Below are positions 61,709-64,000 of a DNA stretch of 64,000 nucleotides, in pieces. Source of the DNA: Eubacteriales bacterium (GTDB taxonomy: Bacteria > Bacillota > Clostridia > Lachnospirales > Lachnospiraceae). A model generated the notes under the pieces. That model was not told where the DNA came from. It saw only the letters and a list, made by a program, of their open reading frames with translations, and searched no databases. Position 1 is the stretch's first letter. The number at the start of each line of letters is the position of its first letter. A program made the position numbers and the translations under genes. The stretch is from contig JAUNPU010000016.1 in NCBI GenBank assembly GCA_030536555.1, positions 1 through 64,000 of the forward strand, read 5' to 3'.

Positions 61709-63025
61709 ATGAAAGGAATATCATTGCAGGATTCAAAATTTGTTGACAAGTTTACAATGTTTGCTTCCAGGATGGGCAACGAGATTCACCTGCGTTCATT
61801 GCGTGACGCATTTGCCACAATCATGCCGCTGTATATTCTGGCGGGTCTGGCAGTATTGATCAACAACACCGTATTTTTATGGCTTTTATCTGGAGAGACA
61901 CTGGCAAGTGCGCAGTATTGGGGCACATTGATTGTGAATGGTACGCTGAATATCAGTTCCCTGTTGATTGCTCCGCTGGTAGGTTACTCACTGTCCCGCA
62001 ACAAAGGATTTGATAATCCTCTTGCAGCGGCATTGATTTCTCTGGCAACTCTGATTGTGATGATGCCGAACACGGTGAGTGTGGTTCCGACAGGCGCGAC
62101 TGAGAGTGTGATGGTTCAGGGGGTTCTGAGCTTTGGCAATGTGGGAACACAGGCGATGTTTGCAGGTGTCATCATTGGCCTCGTGGCAACGGAGCTCTTT
62201 GTGTGGATATCCGGTATCAAACGGCTTCAGATCAACCTGGGTGACAGCATTCCACCGTCAGTAGGAAAATCCTTCAATGTGCTGATTCCGTTTATCCTTG
62301 TTATGTCCGGATTTGCACTGGTATCTGCTGTACTGAACAATGTGTTTGATACAAATCTGATTGCAATGATTACAACCTTGATTCAGGAGCCGCTGCGCAC
62401 GGTAACGACCGGTCTGGCGGGGTGCGTGATTCTGTATAGCCTGGGTAATCTTTTGTGGCTGTTCGGTATTCATCAGTCTGTTATTTACAGCTCTATTCTG
62501 GAACCGCTTCTGATTGTGAACATGACACAGAATATGGCGGCATATGCAGCAGGTGAGGCAATTCCGAATATCATCAATGTGGCAATGGTGCCGGCGTTTG
62601 GTCTGATGGGCGGCTCTGGCTCCACGATTTGTCTGTTGATTGCAACCTTCCTGGTAGGTCGCAACAAAGCGACGAGAAGTGTAGCACAGATGTCCTTCGT
62701 TCCGGGACTGTTCAACATCAATGAACCGGTTATTTTTGGATATTCCATCGTGTACAACATCAGCCTGATCATTCCGTTCATTCTGACTCCGGCGCTGGGG
62801 ATTATCATTGCATATGCAGCCACCGCGATGAACTTTATGAACGAATGCGTTGTTTACATCCCGTGGACTACTCCGCCGTTACTGAGCGGATATCTGGCAA
62901 CCGCAGGCGACTGGCGTGCAGTTGTGGTACAGGCACTGATCCTGATACTGGGTGTGCTTCTCTACATTCCGTTTGTCAGAATCAATGATATAGTTATGGC
63001 AAAGACTGCAGGAGAGGAAGCATAA
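61709..63025 (+). CDS. PTS lactose/cellobiose family EIIC permease (second system)
   Basis: A 438-residue EIIC with the same landmarks as the first system (NLLWLFGIHQS, GSGSTICLLIA, FNINEPVIFGYSIVYN) but without the acidic tail. ATG 61709 is preferred: AAGGAG (61696-61701) is 7 bp upstream, but only 1 bp from ATG 61703. Confidence 0.93.
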   Translation: MKGISLQDSKFVDKFTMFASRMGNEIHLRSLRDAFATIMPLYILAGLAVLINNTVFLWLLSGETLASAQYWGTLIVNGTLNISSLLIAPLVGYSLSRNKGFDNPLAAALISLATLIVMMPNTVSVVPTGATESVMVQGVLSFGNVGTQAMFAGVIIGLVATELFVWISGIKRLQINLGDSIPPSVGKSFNVLIPFILVMSGFALVSAVLNNVFDTNLIAMITTLIQEPLRTVTTGLAGCVILYSLGNLLWLFGIHQSVIYSSILEPLLIVNMTQNMAAYAAGEAIPNIINVAMVPAFGLMGGSGSTICLLIATFLVGRNKATRSVAQMSFVPGLFNINEPVIFGYSIVYNISLIIPFILTPALGIIIAYAATAMNFMNECVVYIPWTTPPLLSGYLATAGDWRAVVVQALILILGVLLYIPFVRINDIVMAKTAGEEA

Positions 63026-63073
63026 CGAAGCTGGCTGTTAAACAGAAAAAACAAATATAAGGAGAAAGATATC

Positions 63074-63373
63074 ATGAAGAAGATTTTATTGGTGTGTAAT
63101 GCGGGAATGTCAACCAGCATGCTGGTTACAAAAATGAAAAAGGCTGCAGAAGAGGGGGGAGTTGAGGTTTCTATTGAAGCTAAATCTCTGTCTGAGGCAA
63201 AGACGCAGATTGAAGAGGCCGATATAGTACTGCTTGGACCTCAGATCCGCTATGAACTTGCCAATGTCAAGAAGATTGCAGGCAGTGTTCCAGTAGAAGC
63301 GATTGACATGAAGGACTACGGAATGATGAACGGAGCGAAAGTGCTGAAGCATGCATTGGAGGTGATTGACTGA
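63074..63373 (+). CDS. PTS lactose/cellobiose family EIIB (second system)
   Basis: A 99-residue EIIB with the phosphocysteine loop LVCNAGMSTSML (Cys8). The stop codon overlaps the start of the EIIA gene by one base. Confidence 0.93.
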   Translation: MKKILLVCNAGMSTSMLVTKMKKAAEEGGVEVSIEAKSLSEAKTQIEEADIVLLGPQIRYELANVKKIAGSVPVEAIDMKDYGMMNGAKVLKHALEVID

Positions 63374-63681
63374 TGGATGAACAGGCAGTTCTGATCTGTA
63401 TGCAGATTATTACCAATACAGGGAGTGCGAAGTCTTCTTATATTGAAGCCATTCAGAAGGCGAAAGCCGGTGATTTTGAGGGCGCAGAGCAGAAGATTCA
63501 GGAAGGTGATGAGTTCTATCACGAGGCACATGAAGTACATACTACATTGATTCAGCAGGAGGCATCTGGAAAGAAAACGGAATTTTCCCTGATTCTGATG
63601 CATGCAGAGGACCAGATGGCAGGTACGGAAATGGCGAGGGTCATGGCAACGGAATTGATTGAATTATATCAGAAAAAATGA
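63373..63681 (+). CDS. PTS lactose/cellobiose family EIIA (second system)
   Basis: A 102-residue EIIA with phosphohistidine motif LILMHAEDQM. The gene order C-B-A is the reverse of the first system. Confidence 0.93.
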   Translation: MDEQAVLICMQIITNTGSAKSSYIEAIQKAKAGDFEGAEQKIQEGDEFYHEAHEVHTTLIQQEASGKKTEFSLILMHAEDQMAGTEMARVMATELIELYQKK

Positions 63682-63697
63682 TAAACTAGATTCAGGG

Positions 63698-63727
63698 AAA
63701 GGGGGCTGGAATTCCGGTCCCCTTTCG
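63698..63727 (+). terminator. Operon terminator
   Basis: AAAGGGG (63698-63704) pairs with CCCCTTT (63719-63725); the loop holds the palindrome GGAATTCC. The T-run is weak. Confidence 0.65.
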
Positions 63728-63804
63728 TTGCTTAACATATCAGGGGAAGATCTGGCAGATTGTCATCCTGAGTGTTTTGGCATGTTGAAGCGAGGAGGAA
63801 CGCA

Positions 63805-64000
63805 ATGAGAGAATTACTATTCATGGAACCCTGTTTTAAGCCGATGATCTGGGGTGGACACAAGATGCGCGAGAAATACGGCTATCCGATTCCCTGTGAC
63901 GAGACCGGTGAGGCGTGGGTAGTCAGCGGCCACCAGAATGGAAAGAGTACGGTAAAGGGCGGCAGCTTTGACGGATGGAAGTTAGACGAGCTGTGGAGCC
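63805..64000 (+). CDS. manA: Type I mannose-6-phosphate isomerase, 3' end outside the window
   Basis: The first 65 codons, MRELLFMEPCFKPMIWGGHK ... GEAWVVSGHQNG, match the N terminus of class I phosphomannose isomerases (cupin fold). GAGGAGG lies 6 bp upstream. It would connect mannose-6-phosphate and fructose-6-phosphate. The rest lies beyond the right edge. Confidence 0.88.
   Translation, partial: MRELLFMEPCFKPMIWGGHKMREKYGYPIPCDETGEAWVVSGHQNGKSTVKGGSFDGWKLDELWS

Overview
The window is a 64 kb chromosomal segment of a GC-rich, endospore-forming Clostridia, most likely a Lachnospiraceae-type gut anaerobe. The evidence is the Bacillus-like gene order mazG-hup-rqcP-yabP-yabQ-divIC-spoIIE-tilS-hpt-ftsH, a second block spoVG ... 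pth-mfd, glgC/glgD as a pair, several lactose/cellobiose-type PTS genes, strong AGGAGG ribosome binding sites, and the absence of plasmid, phage or IS genes. Both edges cut genes: a BglG-type regulator on the left and a type I phosphomannose isomerase on the right. I do not assign a species.

Layout. 1-8.5 kb: catabolic cluster with a PRD/EIIA regulator, PTS IIA-IIB-IIC, a stand-alone N-terminal half of a glycine-reductase GrdB-like protein, an aspartylglucosaminidase-type Ntn hydrolase, an M20 peptidase, CutC and a YitT membrane protein. Together they suggest uptake and breakdown of a glycosylated amino acid or peptide. 8.6-10.3 kb: two-gene HTH/HipA-like kinase operon behind a near-perfect palindromic operator-promoter. 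10.4-14.4 kb: murC, a dense array of DnaA boxes, and a DnaD-like/DnaC-like helicase-loading operon. 14.5-18.2 kb: prs, signal peptidase I, a sugar nucleotidyltransferase and exonuclease III. 18.3-31 kb: a GH13 protein that has lost every catalytic residue, then the sporulation/division/tRNA-modification block ending in ftsH, then an intact GH13 amylase. 31.1-31.8 kb: five tRNA genes (Tyr, Leu, Phe, Gly, Gly). 32-37 kb: sbcD-sbcC. 37-43.6 kb: a truncated Rpn-type nuclease remnant, an LRR/VWA/MoxR operon and an MscS channel. 43.6-48 kb (minus strand): a second SbcCD-like pair and asnS. 48-51 kb: glgC-glgD and spoVG. 51-55 kb: accessory island with a MATE pump, a collapsed amino-acid ABC transporter remnant, a secreted cell-wall-binding DUF1266-like protein, and a small type I toxin-antitoxin candidate. 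55-59 kb: pth and mfd. 59-64 kb: a GntR-regulated 6-phospho-beta-glucosidase/PTS operon.

The least explained structures are two copies of an approximately 270-bp non-coding element made of four consecutive TTGGACAA...TTGTCCAA hairpins (24.2-24.5 kb and 42.2-42.4 kb), the HTH/HipA-like kinase operon, the DnaA-box array away from dnaA, the catalytically dead GH13 protein, the PTS-linked aspartylglucosaminidase cluster, and in-frame short tandem repeats expanded inside linkers of many otherwise conserved genes. All calls come from reading the sequence; no database search or folding program was run.
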